64,000 bases of DNA from Chaetoceros tenuissimus (lineage: Eukaryota > Bacillariophyta > Thalassiosirophyceae > Chaetocerotales > Chaetocerotaceae): contig BLLK01000022.1 of NCBI GenBank assembly GCA_021927905.1, positions 2,666,001-2,730,000 on the forward strand, in the 5' to 3' direction. Below, one piece after another: positions 1 to 12,576 of this stretch (position 1 is the stretch's first letter; each line of letters opens with the position of its first letter). The notes under the pieces were generated by a model. It saw only the letters and a list, made by a program, of their open reading frames with translations, did no database searches and was not told the DNA's origin. A program made the translations under genes and the position numbers.

Positions 1-1228
1 GATGATGAAAGTAGTCACCGGCAACCAAGTGGTGTGTTGGGAAGGCGACGACAGCCATCGCTAGTAATTATTGATAGTATTCAAACGATGGTATGCGACA
101 ATGGAGGAAACTCATCACCAGGCGGAGTCACTCAAGTGAGAGAATGTGGTGCCCTTTTTCTGCGACTGGCAAAGGCTACTGGGGTCCCAATTGTTTTGGT
201 GGGCCATGTAACTAAAGCTGGCGGTGTTGCAGGTCCTCGAACTTTAGAACATCTTGTTGACGTGATCCTCTATCTTGAAGGTAGTACTCTTGGTGGTGGG
301 ACAAATTTAAGAATGCTCCGTGCATCCAAGAATCGCTTTGGATCTTCTGATGAAGTTGGTGTATACAGTTCATCAAACAGAAATGGCGGTCGTCTTCTAC
401 CAGTATCTGATCCTTCTTCATTGCTTCTTGCAAACCGCATTGATTCAGAAGATGTTGAAGGATGCGCAATTTCTCTAGTTCTAGAAGGAATTCGACCAAT
501 GACTGTTGAAGTTCAGGTACGTGAAGTATATTTCATCAATTTCTATTGCTTTATAAAGTGTCTGATTTCGAATTTCTATTCAGGCATTAGTGACAAATGC
601 AAGTCCACCATCATATGTCGGACGGAGAACGGTAGATGGTATTTCTTATTCTCGATTGCAGCTTATCCTGGCCGTACTTCAAAAGCGATGTGGTATTTCT
701 TTCAGTAGGCAAGATGTTTATGTCAATGTTGTCGGTGGAATCAATCTAGGTCAGTCAAAGCAAGATGGGTCTTCGTCAGATCTTGCTATTGCAGTGGCCC
801 TTGTAAGTAGTTTATACAACATCCCAATACGAAGTGATACTGCATTTTGTGGAGAAATCGGTCTTCTTGGAGAATTAAGGCAAGTGCAAGCTATTGAAAA
901 ACGTGTAAATGAAGCACGTAGAATGGGATTTTCCTCTGTAGTTGTTCCAAAACAATATCAGGATAAACCCAAAGGAAAATGGCAAAAGAGTTACAGTAAA
1001 AATACCAAAAGCCTACAATCAATGACGAGAGGAATAACTTGTATTGAAGCAGAAAGTCTCCGCGATGCTATACAAAAGGGACTGACTGAAAAAATTCCAA
1101 ACAGGAAAAAGTCAAAGGGTAAGAAGCAAAAGTATAGTAACCAAGACAAGAAACCTCCAGTTTTTGAAGATGACGAGTTCATAATCGACGATGATGAAGA
1201 CTACGATGATGAACTTGATTTCCAATAA
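1..1228 (+). CDS. radA: RadA/Sms-type DNA repair protein, C-terminal part
   Basis: Partial gene whose 5' end lies outside the window. Exons are 1-516 and 584-1228, with a 67-nt GT-AG intron. The visible part is 386 residues. It contains the end of the RecA-like ATPase core (VIIDSIQTM; VGHVTKAG), the RadA-specific KNRFG motif at about nt 328-342, and the C-terminal Lon-protease-like domain (QDVYVNVVGG, SDLAIAVAL). The reading frame continues correctly across the intron (VEVQ joined to ALVTNASPP). RadA is a bacterial-type helicase that helps process recombination intermediates. In algae and plants nuclear copies usually serve an organelle, but the targeting peptide would be upstream and cannot be seen. 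The tail is Lys- then Asp/Glu-rich, longer than in bacteria. Confidence 0.93.
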
Positions 1229-1281
1229 GTGCTATTCTAAACATATCAAATTACCTTACAAAATAGACAACGTACATCTTG

Positions 1282-2505
1282 TTAGCGCTTACATGCCCAA
1301 TGAAGGAGACGATAATTTTTACCACTTCCACCCGAACACTTGAACGTTTGGCCTTCGTCGATATTATGATCAATTATTGGTATTTCCGTCGGTTCAAATT
1401 GATTTTCAATCATGAGTTGCTCAAACAAATCTAGACCAACTCTAAAATCAGGCAGAACTCCCAAGATTTGTCCACCTTTTTTCAGAATATGAGAAATTGC
1501 ATTGACTAGTGCATTGGCACCGGCGTCATTATACACACAGTCAGCAAAGATTATAGTGTCCACCATCATTTCGTCGTCATATTCCGGCATACTATTCCAA
1601 TCTAAATGCTTCACAGATATCTCATCATCAAAACCATTCAGTGCGATATTTGTTTGGAGTGCAACAACTATTTCGTCAACACCATCAGTAGCTTGAATAT
1701 CCAAATCAATGTCATTGAGTTTACAGAATTTGGCAAGAGCCATAGACGGAAGCCCAGCGGATCCTGCTCCAAGTTCAACTACTTTGCCAGTAAACAAACC
1801 ACTACATGATATTATTGATTCTTGTTCAGGGCATATCGTTTCTTTCAAAGATGCATCGTCCATCCAATGCGCAATTAGTTTTGCTAAAATCAGGCCACCC
1901 TTCCATGGACTCTCCCCTGTCCCTCCACCATTTTCACTATTCTTGACGATCAAATGTATGTCGCTAGTCAAGGATAACCTTTGGATTTCAACAACATTAC
2001 GTTTACTATGATTGCCCGATTCATCATTACCAATTGAAATCTTTTCATATTTTGATAGAAATATTTTCGACTCCTGAGGTGTCGCTGCACTGGCTTCTAT
2101 CTGAAAAGAAACATGAACATGTTCCTCAGAATTTGGGGGAATGGAATCTTGACCACATGCATGCGAGTGTAAAATATTTCCATCCGCATCCATGTAAACC
2201 ATGAAGCCATGTAAAGATTTCATAGCCTGATTACGTATATTTTCGACATAAAACTCTGCCACGGCGCAAATATTCTCTTGACTCTTGGTCTTGTCTTCTC
2301 GTCGTCGCCTCCTTCTCATTTTAATAGATTTAGGCTTTGCCGAAACATTAGAATCTTTCTCATTGGCAATCAATGATTCTTCAATGAATCCAAATCTATC
2401 TAGCCAACATCCATGAGACTCTACCAGCTCTTGGATTGCAGTTGAACCATTCTCTAGCTTCGGAACACATGATGGGATTCCTCGAATCGAAATACGATTT
2501 TGCAT
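1282..2505 (-). CDS. METTL21/FAM86-type lysine methyltransferase-like protein
   Basis: Single-exon protein of 407 residues. The C-terminal half is a seven-beta-strand methyltransferase of family 16: the SAM-binding motif I reads VVELGAGSAGLPSMALAK, and the post-motif segment DTIIFADCVYN carries the family-typical D-x-x-Y. A W-x-G-G-L-I-L-A segment before motif I matches the usual start of this fold. Members methylate lysines on translation factors and chaperones; the substrate here cannot be told. The N-terminal half (about 200 residues with an Arg-rich stretch) is not recognised. It is convergent with the RadA gene (53 bp apart) and divergent from the SET-domain gene. Confidence 0.8.
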   Translation of the reverse strand: MQNRISIRGIPSCVPKLENGSTAIQELVESHGCWLDRFGFIEESLIANEKDSNVSAKPKSIKMRRRRRREDKTKSQENICAVAEFYVENIRNQAMKSLHGFMVYMDADGNILHSHACGQDSIPPNSEEHVHVSFQIEASAATPQESKIFLSKYEKISIGNDESGNHSKRNVVEIQRLSLTSDIHLIVKNSENGGGTGESPWKGGLILAKLIAHWMDDASLKETICPEQESIISCSGLFTGKVVELGAGSAGLPSMALAKFCKLNDIDLDIQATDGVDEIVVALQTNIALNGFDDEISVKHLDWNSMPEYDDEMMVDTIIFADCVYNDAGANALVNAISHILKKGGQILGVLPDFRVGLDLFEQLMIENQFEPTEIPIIDHNIDEGQTFKCSGGSGKNYRLLHWACKR

Positions 2506-2933
2506 TAGGATTTTACCTTCATATGATCAAGAAAAAGTGTAAATAATTGAATTTATATGTCATCTTTGCTTCCTCTGCCCTCTGCTGTTGCCCTTTGCTC
2601 ACTTCCATGTTGAAATGACATCATCATACCTGGAAATTTGAGAATGTCATATTACTACTAATACTTGAACTTAAACGTAAGTATCGTACGTAGTTATGAA
2701 ACCCCTTCTTTTTCAACAATTTTCCAACTGAAACTGTTGAAATCAATCATTTTTGTGTTGTATTCTATAAATCTCACACTATCACTTTGTAATCCAATAG
2801 ACAGAGTAGTCTGTGATCCTTTCAACTTACGGTACAAACTCAATCAGTATAGTCAGTCTACCGTTCATCAATTGGAGAATTTTACATCAGGGAAAAGGAG
2901 TGAAAGTAAAACGTGATCAGCATATATTGCACC
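2506..2933. promoter_or_regulatory. Divergent intergenic region
   Basis: These 428 bases lie between the start codons of the methyltransferase and SET-domain genes and must hold both promoters. The sequence is AT-rich and I see no clear TATA box, RNA gene or repeat. Confidence 0.4.
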
Positions 2934-5900
2934 ATGACTGACAATCCTGAATATGCAGGCTATGACATTGGTTGCAAGTTAGTGAAATACTTTCCAGGTC
3001 ATGGCTGGTTTGAAGGTGCAATAGAGAAAATTAGACCAGATGCGGCGCAGAACAAAACTAGACGCATCACTTACTCAGATGGAGATGTGGAGGACTTATC
3101 CATTGAGGAAATACAGAGAGCCAGGAAATCCTATGCGAAGAAATTGTCACAAGATAAAAAGAGGGAACAGAAACAATCAAAGCTCAGTGAAAATGGGATT
3201 TCACAGAGTCGTCAACAAGCACTGAATGGTGATGCTAATAAACCTAGTGATGGGGAACCAAGAATGAAGCGAAAAGGGGAACAACTTGAATCTGAGGATG
3301 AGCCAAGCAAGAAAAAGCAAACATATATTGAAATGGAACATGAGAATGAAGTGGATCGTGAAGAAAAGTCCATAGATTCAAATACTGACGAAGGCGCAGA
3401 TTCCGAGTGTGAGATTAGTTCGACCCGTAATGATGAGAAGGAATCATCAGATTCTGAGAAATCGGGCATTGTAACTAGAAAGAGATCTCAAAGAACTAAA
3501 CTTAGTATCGACGATGGTAAAGCTAAGATTGGAGAAGTTGGCTTCATTTTCGAGAAACAGTTTCACGGTCGTGGAACTTTGAAAGGTATTGTCATTGAAA
3601 GATTACCATGTACGTAACTTTGCATTTCAAATTTGCTGTTATACCATTTTGCTTCGTTTTGCTGATCCATCTGTTTGTCTCAAAGGGGGGTACATTCGTT
3701 GTGCATTTTCAGATGGAGAACAAGAAGATTTGACGTTATCTGGTTTAAGGACGGCTGTGAGAGCTCAAGAACTAAGAGAACAACAAGCTATGATGAAAAA
3801 TGACAATAATTCTGATGATAGTAGCGGGGAGGATGATGACCGCAGTAAAAATGACGGACTTCTTGACCTAGATATGGCAGATGAAATCATTCCAGAGGAT
3901 GATACTGCTGCATCTACATATCATCTAGTGACACAAGCTAATACCAAGAAGACTAAATCAGACAATGGTGACGATGAAGGTGCTTGGTTAACAAAAGTTG
4001 CAGAGTTACTTGCTACAAAAGGTAAATCAAAACAAAAGAAACAGAAATATGTTGAAGAAGTCGACGTTTCATCACAAAATAGGACATTGAGTGAAAAAGA
4101 AAGTCAAGGTTTTGTTGCATTATCATCTATTGCGAAAGAATTTCGTCATGGTTGTAAAGTTGTCAATACGATAGACAAGGTCAAAATTGTTGGACAAGTA
4201 AGTTACTTTTGTTGGTTTTGTTTCTCTACCATACTTCCACCTAACATCTTTGTACATCATAATTGTAATTTTATAGGTATTGATGGAGAAAAAAGGGTGG
4301 GTGGAAGTTATCATTGGTGAGGAAGTTTACAAACAGAGACTGGGTAAATTGGTGGTTGTTCCATCAACGTATTCCAATGGTGACGTCATAGATGAAAACA
4401 TAACAATTGCCACTAACGATAAGAGCTCACAGCATCCAAGTAAAAAAGATAAGAGCAAATGCTCTCCTTCATCTTCGCCTGAAAAGAAATCCCAAATTCC
4501 TATTTCGTCACTCTACTACTGGTTTTGTGAACCATGCAAGATTCATAATGTTTTCAACGAAAGATTATGTAGAAACTGTAATACAGTCACGAAAGGAGGC
4601 AGAGATTCTACTCTATCGGCATTGTTGCAATTAGTTGAAAAAGTTTGTGAAGGCGCCAATGATGAGGACCAAGACCTATCATGTTACATTCCCGAAATCC
4701 ACCTACCATCGGTTCCCAAAGACGTCGTGGATGCGGTAAGGGCATTGAAGAAAAATCGGGAGACAAAATTTGATTCAAGTTCCGTTACACTTAGCCTTGA
4801 AAAATTATTCTTCTGGCGATGCAATTATTGTACTATGGACAATTCGTTTAAGGTTTGGAGCTGCAAAACATGCAAGAAAAAGGTGAGAAAATCTGTTCCT
4901 TTGCTTATATTTGATCGGTTAGTTCTTCTTACATCATCTCGTCTCGCCAGAAAACCGATGATTGTGCCATGTCCAAGCTGTTGGAAATTGCATCAATTGC
5001 AGCGAAAGATAAGCTACATTATAAAGATGCGTTGGAAGACCTTCCAAGTCTCCATAAGGTTGCAATACCCAAAATTGTGATGAAGTCGTTGGTGACATGT
5101 ATCGCGACCGCAGGAAGTACACATGAAAGATGTCGTCTACAAAAGCGTGAGGGTTCTGATTATTGCAACGTTCATCAGGATGCGATTCATGTGAAAGACG
5201 TGCATATGGACGAGTCTCAGGAAGAGAAGAAATCAGATGATCAGCCCTCTGAAGAAAGTGGTTCTCCATTCATGAGTCTCAGCAAGCTGGTAGAAAGAAT
5301 CAGGCAATCTTGTAGGAATATTTTGCCGTATCAGGAAAATGCCAGAAATTGGACACTTTTTTCTATTGAAGATGCATTTCTATGCGAAAGAAATGAACCG
5401 TATCCATTGGGTCTAATTGTTCGAAGGTTAGTGTATTTGGTCAATTATTACAAATCGAAATGACAAATCTTACACAATTTACGTTAATATTCAAGGTATT
5501 TTCCAGGTTACGGTTTTCATGATGGCTACATTGAACGGGTAGAGCGTAGAGAAGTTCGATTCGAGGACAACTCTCATAAACCAGTTCTATTGTATAGGGT
5601 AGCTTACAACGATGGTGATGAGGAAGGTAAGAAAGAAACACATGTGCCATCGGATGCTTATTTTAGTGATTCAACATGCTCATCATAATATCTAGATCTC
5701 CTTCATCATGAGATTAACTCCCTACGTCAGATATACGACGTACGCTCATTAAAGGCAACGGATCCAATTTCTGACCAAATTCGATCTGGTACTGAATTTA
5801 AAACTCTCATTGGACGCCTCAAAGTCATTTCTGTCCATTCAAACGAAAAGGATCCAAATGACAATGGTACAATTCGTGCAAATGTATTCATAGAAAATCA

Positions 5901-7425
5901 GCCAGTTATGAGACAGGACATAGATCTTATGAAGTTTCAGAAAGTCGTTGTGTGTAGACTGTCGAAGTACAAAAGAGCACGCAAGGTTGTGAATAAGCCA
6001 TGGCTCCGCCCTGAGTCAACACAGACTGAGAACAATAGTACTCTGTGTGAATATTCGAGGTCAAGACTACCCTTTTTGGAATGGCCACCTCCTGTCACGA
6101 AAGAAGAATCCGAAAATATTGAGGATACAAATGATGACTTTAAGCTTTTGTCAGATCCTGGGTTGAAGCTTCATACCTCACCTGACTGGGATGAGGACGA
6201 CGAGGATTATAAAAAGAAGACTGAAAATACTGAAGCAGAAATTGATGCCACTGTCCACAGAATCATTGATGATGAAGTTAATGACAGTCGTAGATCTGCT
6301 ATTCATAGTGGCTATGATCCTGCAGCTGTGCGAAATTATATTTCATACTGCCCCTTTGAGAACACCTACTGCGAAATATGCAAAGAAAATGGAGAGGACC
6401 ACTATTTACTAATTTGTGATGACTGCGATAAAGGATTTCATACCTATTGTCTCCGGCCTGTTGTTGTCAATATTCCAAGAGGAGATTGGTCGTGTCCAAA
6501 ATGCGATCCAAATGCAGAAGCAGCAAAAAGTTTTAATGATATCGTGCTTGATCTTAAAGCGAATCCTGCTGAAATAACATCCTACCTCGGTCTACCCTGT
6601 AAGGATGTAAATGCTTTCTGTAAAAAACATGAAGAAGCCTTGACCTTGATGCGCTCGAAAAATCAATTGAAATCTAAATTCAAAAAGATGCGAGTCACAG
6701 AAAATGTTAGGGGATTGTGGGTTGGTAGAAATAGAGATAGAAACCTATTCAAACTCCCCGAACCTCCTGAGTCCGCAGAAACCATCACAAAATCTATGGC
6801 TTCAATTGTTGCAGCTTTCAAGTATTGTGGTATGGAACAATATAGTGAGGAGCTTGTTTACCATCCGTCAATATCTGCCTCCATGAATAATCCTTCGCTT
6901 GATGAGGATACAGTAACACCTTTGAGTAAGCAGAATCTACAACTCTTTCAACAGTACAAGGAAAATCTCAGCAAAGGTGTCTTTCCTCCATTGGAAGTCG
7001 TGCTCAGTGAAAGTATTGGGTTCATGGTCAAAGCTCTTTCAAAAATTAAAAAGCATACCATTCTGACAGAATACGTTGGTCAAGTCACAACTGTAGACCA
7101 GACGGCGAATACAAGTAGCGATAGTTTAATGAATATCTTACAGACAGGTGATGACTGTACCTCACTGATTATTGATCCATCCACAATTGGAAATATGGCA
7201 AGGTTTTTTAGCGGCATTAACAATCGCAATTATATGAGCAAAAAGAAAGCTAATGTTCGGACAAGGAGGTTTGCATTGGATGGAAAGTGTCGTGTGGTCT
7301 TGTTTGCATCAAGGGATGTTCAACCGGGAGAAATTCTTCACTATGATTATAATGCAGGTATGGAAGGGAAAGATGTAGAGTCGATGGTTCGTATGGGGTT
7401 CTATGACACAAGCAACTTCTTGTAA
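2934..7425 (+). CDS. Multi-Tudor/RanBP2 zinc finger/PHD/SET histone methyltransferase, ATXR5/6 class
   Basis: Six exons by my splice reading: 2934-3609, 3686-4197, 4277-4882, 4951-5426, 5496-5626, 5696-7425; all phases agree and give 1,376 residues. Domain order: Tudor-like module at about 10-60 (GHGWFEGAIEKI, YSDGDVEDL), a second split by intron 1 (about 205-250), two RanBP2-type C4 zinc fingers (about 478-500 and 574-597), a C-x-C-x-H-type finger (about 647-673), a third Tudor-like module made by joining exons 4 and 5 (about 756-808), a PHD finger (about 1022-1072; CEIC..CDDCDKGFHTYC) and a C-terminal SET domain (about 1236-1370). The SET part ARFFSGINN...VVLFASRDVQPGEILHYDYN matches plant ATXR5/6, which monomethylate H3K27. 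Plant ATXR5/6 are near 350 residues, so the long reader-domain N-terminus is unusual. Substrate is inferred. Confidence 0.88.
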
Positions 7426-7497
7426 AAATAATATATTTTGGGGGATTTCTTCGTGTATCAATTATTCTTAATTTGTATGACTTTAGCATTTATTAGC

Positions 7498-10400
7498 TCA
7501 ACCACGGCTCGAAATGAGGTACACGAAGAAAGCAAGACAGACACCAGTTAGCATTTTTGTATTACCCACTCTTTCTTCCAATAGCAGTGATTCCTCTAGA
7601 TCAGCAGAAAGGTCCGAGTCTATATCGGTTTCATCTCCTTTTGTACTTCTTCTCATTTGAAACAGTTCATAGTCCAGAAAGTACATGGAAAGACTATCAG
7701 CAACTAAGGAACCCACTCCGTCAACAAAGAGTAACACCATTATTAATCTTTTGAAGTGTGGAGAATTCATTGGTGCCAACTGAAGTATTTTATTCAGGAA
7801 GGGACGGAGTTCGAGAAGAAGTGCTACTGTTAATGTGGCTGAAAGAAATGATGCAAGGCAAAATGATTTTGATTCAAGGAGTGATCCTTGAAATAAAGCT
7901 CCTGAGTGATTGATTATCGAAACCATCATATTTTGGAAAAGAGAGATTAAGAACACGGCATTTGTGACATAATTAGGTCTGAATGGTGCTCTCCCCAAGA
8001 GGTTACCGTCTCCCATATCCATTTCCCCCGTCGTCAACACAGGAATGTTTCCTTCCAGCCTTGACTTTGCTAACCTAACAGAGAGACCACGAGGCTTAGA
8101 AGAATATTGAGACTGTAATTTCCCAGCACCAAAAACACCAAGATTTAGAACGAAAAGATGAACCAGAGCTTGGAGAAAGACGGAAAGAGCCACAGATGGA
8201 TGGAAGAGAGATTCTTTTGGTCTGATAGCTGATATTCTTGGTCTAGGAATATAAGAGACATCATCCTGTCCTTGATCAAGGGCCATCATCAACGCTAATT
8301 CAACATTCCACATGTATTTTCCGTATCGAAACCCATCTCGATATAATGATGCAAGATTGCAACACGACATGAGACAGTTTAAAGCAATAGATCTACAAAA
8401 GTGTTAGTTCAGTATCAGCAAAAACTGGAAAAACTAAAAATCAGTCTTCGTTTTGTACGCACCTACGGGAAGAGAGTGAAGAGGCTGCAGAGGAAATACC
8501 ATTCCTAATGACAAAGTCTACTCCATCAATAGCAGGACGCAAAAATGTGAACGCTGCAGCCAGAGACGCTTCACCTGGTGCGATAGATTCTATACCTTCT
8601 GCTTCTTCATCCGATGTCGCGTTCACTTTCTGTATAAGGGCTTGACGAAGTCTCTCCTCTTTTTGCAATATCCTTGCCGCTTTGGCTCCACCTCTTTGTA
8701 AATCCCTGTACCTTTGATATTCTTCTTTCAAAACTTTCACTAATGCATTCATACTATTGCCAGGATCATCAGAAGACTTCAATGCCTCTTCTATTTTCAA
8801 TTTGACTCTATCTTGCCCAATCTTTTGATTACTTTTGTCTTTTCCAACCTTTCTGTCTTTTAACTTTTCCTTTCTCCTTTCATTTTCGATATCACCTTTT
8901 ATTGAATTCGTGTCTTCACTTCCATATCCATTCAGTATAGCACCTGAGACATCTGCTGCCTTCATTGCAGAAATATCATTAACTCCATCTCCAACAAACA
9001 TTACTTTCTTTTTACAATTGTTACGCAATGTACTGACAACATATTGCTTGGTCTGAGGTGATGATCTTGCAATCACACTAATCTTGTCAAGATTTTGCAG
9101 CATTAACAGGGAAGATTCGTCATTGTCATCATGAAATGCATTCATTATTTCAACGGCTCTTCCAATTGCCACTATAGCATATTGGCCATTATCCACTTTC
9201 GAAAGAATTTCCCTAGTGTTTTCCTCAGTAAAGTCTTTGAAGTTGGATCCTTGTCCAGTTCTTAAGCTTGCTATGTGCCAAATCAGGTTTGACGCATCGT
9301 CTACACTGAGGTAAGCTACCTTTTTCGGGCTGTCAAAAAAATTAGATTTTTTAGCTATGGCAAGAGCTGCGGCAGGTCCATCCCCAGTTAACATTATAAC
9401 ATCTGTCCCTGACTTTCTGATTTCCTGAATAACTCTTCCTGTACTGGGTCTGAGAGAGGCATCGAAACAAGCAAATCCAATAAAATCATATCCACTATTA
9501 TTGTCAAAATGTTCAATGTGAAAGCACTTTGTCGCCACAATCTTTGCATTTTGAATTACTTTCTCGACTTCTTTATTTTTTCTCTTGGTATTTTTCTTCT
9601 TCAATGAAATTTTTGGGTAACCTGTTGGAAAGAGCTTCTTTGCCAACGAAGAGTGTGTGATATCCTGTACCGCCATTGCGATATGTCTAATTCCTTCCGA
9701 TCCAAGCTCCTCTGCCTTTTTATCATAGAGGGAGTAGAACTCATCTTGACTTCCAAAAGAATCTTGTTTTCGAAGCAATTTGCGGATCCCTTCATGAGAC
9801 CCTTTGATAACTTTGTACAGTTTTATGGATCGGTCATCATCTCTAAACAATACAATAGCAGCTGACATTCTTCTTTCTGCATCAAATGGGGACGATTTAA
9901 TCTGCCACAATCTCTTCCCTTTCTTCCCCGAAAAGCATCTACTTCGAATGTCATATTTCCAGCCTGTAAATTTAAGTGCAGCAATATCTAGAGGGTCCCC
10001 TACAAGTTTTCCATTCGCATGTATGAGAGAATGCGATCCAGCAAGAACAATCATAGATAATGGACTCAAGTCCTCGGCTCCATCCAGAGTAGCTACTTGT
10101 GTCATACCGTTCTCGGAACTTGTCAATGTTCCAGTCTTATCGAATACAACAGTTGTAACCTGAGATGCATCAAGTAGGGCCCCAAGCTCTGAACATACAA
10201 CATCACCTTCTTTCTTCAATATGTGTGACGACGAATGAACTACCTGGTGTAATGCAAGAGGAAGATCAGACGGAATAGATGCGACACAAATTCTTGTGCA
10301 TTGAATAATTCTTCTAAATCCTGAAGTTTTCTTTTTTGAAGAGCCAGAAACTGGCACAAAAAGTGATGAGCAAGCAAGAATTGCGCAGAAACTTAAGACT

Positions 10401-12229
10401 AAAATCAAACGTATAGCATCTCTTTCGCCTTTCCTTGTAGAAATACTACCAATTTTACAGGATTTTGAAAGTGCCCTGACAATTTGACCCTTTGAACTAT
10501 ATGATCCAGTTGCAAGTGCTAAACATTTGACCATGGAAGAAGAACCATTCTCAGTAATTTCGCCTGATGAACTAATGATTGTAGTACCCGCAAAGAGAAT
10601 AGAGTTGCGATTTGTTGAATCTATTGAAAGGTGACAGTCTTTGGAAGCACTATCAACTTCGATTGGAATCTTTGGTTGTGGGACACATTCTCCAGTGATC
10701 ACAGCTTCTTGTGCAACACAATTTCCTTCAACAACCAATGCATCAACTGGCATCAAGATATCTTCTTCTTTAGGAAGTAGAAATATATCACCGGGTAATA
10801 TAGATTTTGGATGAACTTCTGTCCAGTTACCACGCAGTACCCAGAATAAAGTTTCGCTGCACCCATCGAGATTTCCCTGGATCTCATCTGATAATTCTCT
10901 GGCTGCAGTTATACTCTTTTTTGCATTCATGTAGTGTTGTCCGAGAGTCATACAAATACTCATCACGGCCGGGCCAAAATTTTCCTCTAAAGCTGATAAA
11001 ATTCTACCTAGAAGTTGCAAAATAGATAGAGGGGTACTGATACGAGCAAAGAAGACATCCCTTACTGAAGGTGTTGGTAACTGTAGATCATTATAAGTTC
11101 CAAATCGTTCTTGAGCATATTCTAGATCCTCTACAGCAGAAAGCCCTGATGCAGACTTCTCAAGCAACTCTTTAATGCTTCGTTTTAGATGAAGGTCTGG
11201 TCGGCCATCTATACAAGAAAACGTAGGTTTTCCATTTTTGATTTTGAACTTGAGGTATACTCTTCGTTGACCAGTTTCTATGAAATAGTTTGATGGATGC
11301 TGATCTCCTGAGGTTTCATAGACCCATGATATTTCCTCCTCAGAATCATCGCTGCTAATTTCAACTTCATTTCTAGATTTCTTTACTAATACTGCTACAC
11401 CGGTCATTCTTTTATGATTATCGCTAGCATATGTTGATACATGGTTTCTATTGACAAATTGGCTGACGTAAAACATATCATCAGCATCGACAGTTTGTTC
11501 TACCTGCTTCTCGAAATCTCGAAAGTAAAATTGTAATTTGTCCAGATATTGTTCTTCTATTTTTTCTCCACAATTATATCTTTGGTATTTTAAGCACACA
11601 TTCCATTCAACAAACCACTTTGGAAATAATATGGTCAGTCCAATGTAGAGAAAAATTGATATAAATAGTCCAAGCAAAGGTAGAGACGCAGGAAAATATC
11701 TGGGAGGAAGCATATTATTTTCTGATGAGCATACTTTCTTTGCCAAGTAGATATCCAATGGAGTAATTTTAGAAAAGTCTTCAGATACCACTTTCCCTCC
11801 TGCAAGGAGCAAAGTAATACCATGACTTTGCAATGTCGAAACAACTGCAGATTGAAAAGGTTTCCCACAAGTTCGTAATGATTCAAGAAACGATGCTGAG
11901 AATAAGAACGCAGATACCATTCTGATTATTTGAGGGATTGCTAAAACTCGAGGTATCAATACTGCTTTAATTGTAGGCAAATTTTTATCAGTGCTTTCTA
12001 TCGAATCAATTTTGTTTTTCTTTTGTCCAATCCTTCGAGATGATATCTGCTTCGAAGACGATGTGGTATGAACATGACCTCCTCTCACCAACAAGCCTTT
12101 GGGCTTTAGTCTTAACACCGTATTCAAGTTCCTTCCTGATTTGGATAAGAAATTTGAAGCGTTACCCTCTGTGAAAGGCAAGAAGATGATGGCAATCATA
12201 CATCGCAACAGTAGCTTCATCATTCTCAT
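7498..12229 (-). CDS. P5A-type transport ATPase (Spf1/ATP13A1-like)
   Basis: Two exons, 8463-12229 and 7498-8392, joined across a 70-nt intron (SSRR to SIALNCLMS); 1,553 residues. P5A ATPases are ER membrane dislocases that extract mistargeted transmembrane helices. Visible P-type motifs: TGEC (usual TGES), the phosphorylated DKTGTLT near residue 696, KGSHEG, MLTGDGPAAALAIAKK, and GDGVNDISAMKAADVSGAIL near 1080. The downstream exon gives the last membrane helices and matches the P5A C-terminus. The N-terminus starts with a signal-peptide-like stretch (MRMMKLLLRCMIAIIFLPF). The M4 motif that reads PPELP in P5A enzymes reads PSDLP here. Length exceeds the usual 1,150-1,250 through insertions, including a Lys/Glu-rich one after GDGVND. 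Confidence 0.88.
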
Positions 12230-12576
12230 TTTTCTTCTTATGCTTTCTTTCCTATAGAAATTTCACAACTACGAGAGCCCCCCTGTATGCCCCTTCGTAG
12301 TGAAAACAAAGTTGTAATTTTATAAGAGCTATTGTATAGCTATATCAGATAAATTGAAAGCAAGGGAACAACAACAACAAAAGACGATAGAGAAAAAATG
12401 GATGGATGCTTGCTCGCTTGATGCTTTGTCGGATGGTTTTCTTATCAAAACATACTACTTTCTTCGATCTAAAATAGGTTATTACCAGAAAATACTTTGT
12501 CATTGGATCAGTAGGCAATTTAATATTATCACCATGGCGAGTTTATCATTAAAAAATATTGTTTCATGTTGAATGA
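12230..12576. other. Intergenic region, nothing identified
   Basis: These 347 bases separate two minus-strand genes and should hold the P5A ATPase promoter and the VPS41 3' end. A 72-codon plus-strand frame here has no protein-like features. No RNA or repeat seen. Confidence 0.4.

Noticed and set aside
5427-5506. Alternative acceptor at 5506 for the fourth intron of the SET-domain gene
   Set aside because: It puts a stop within a few codons; the acceptor at 5495 keeps the frame and gives a Tudor-like YFPGYGFHDGYIERV.
12354-12572. A short plus-strand frame between the P5A and VPS41 genes
   Set aside because: Low-complexity start (Gln/Lys) and no protein-like pattern.
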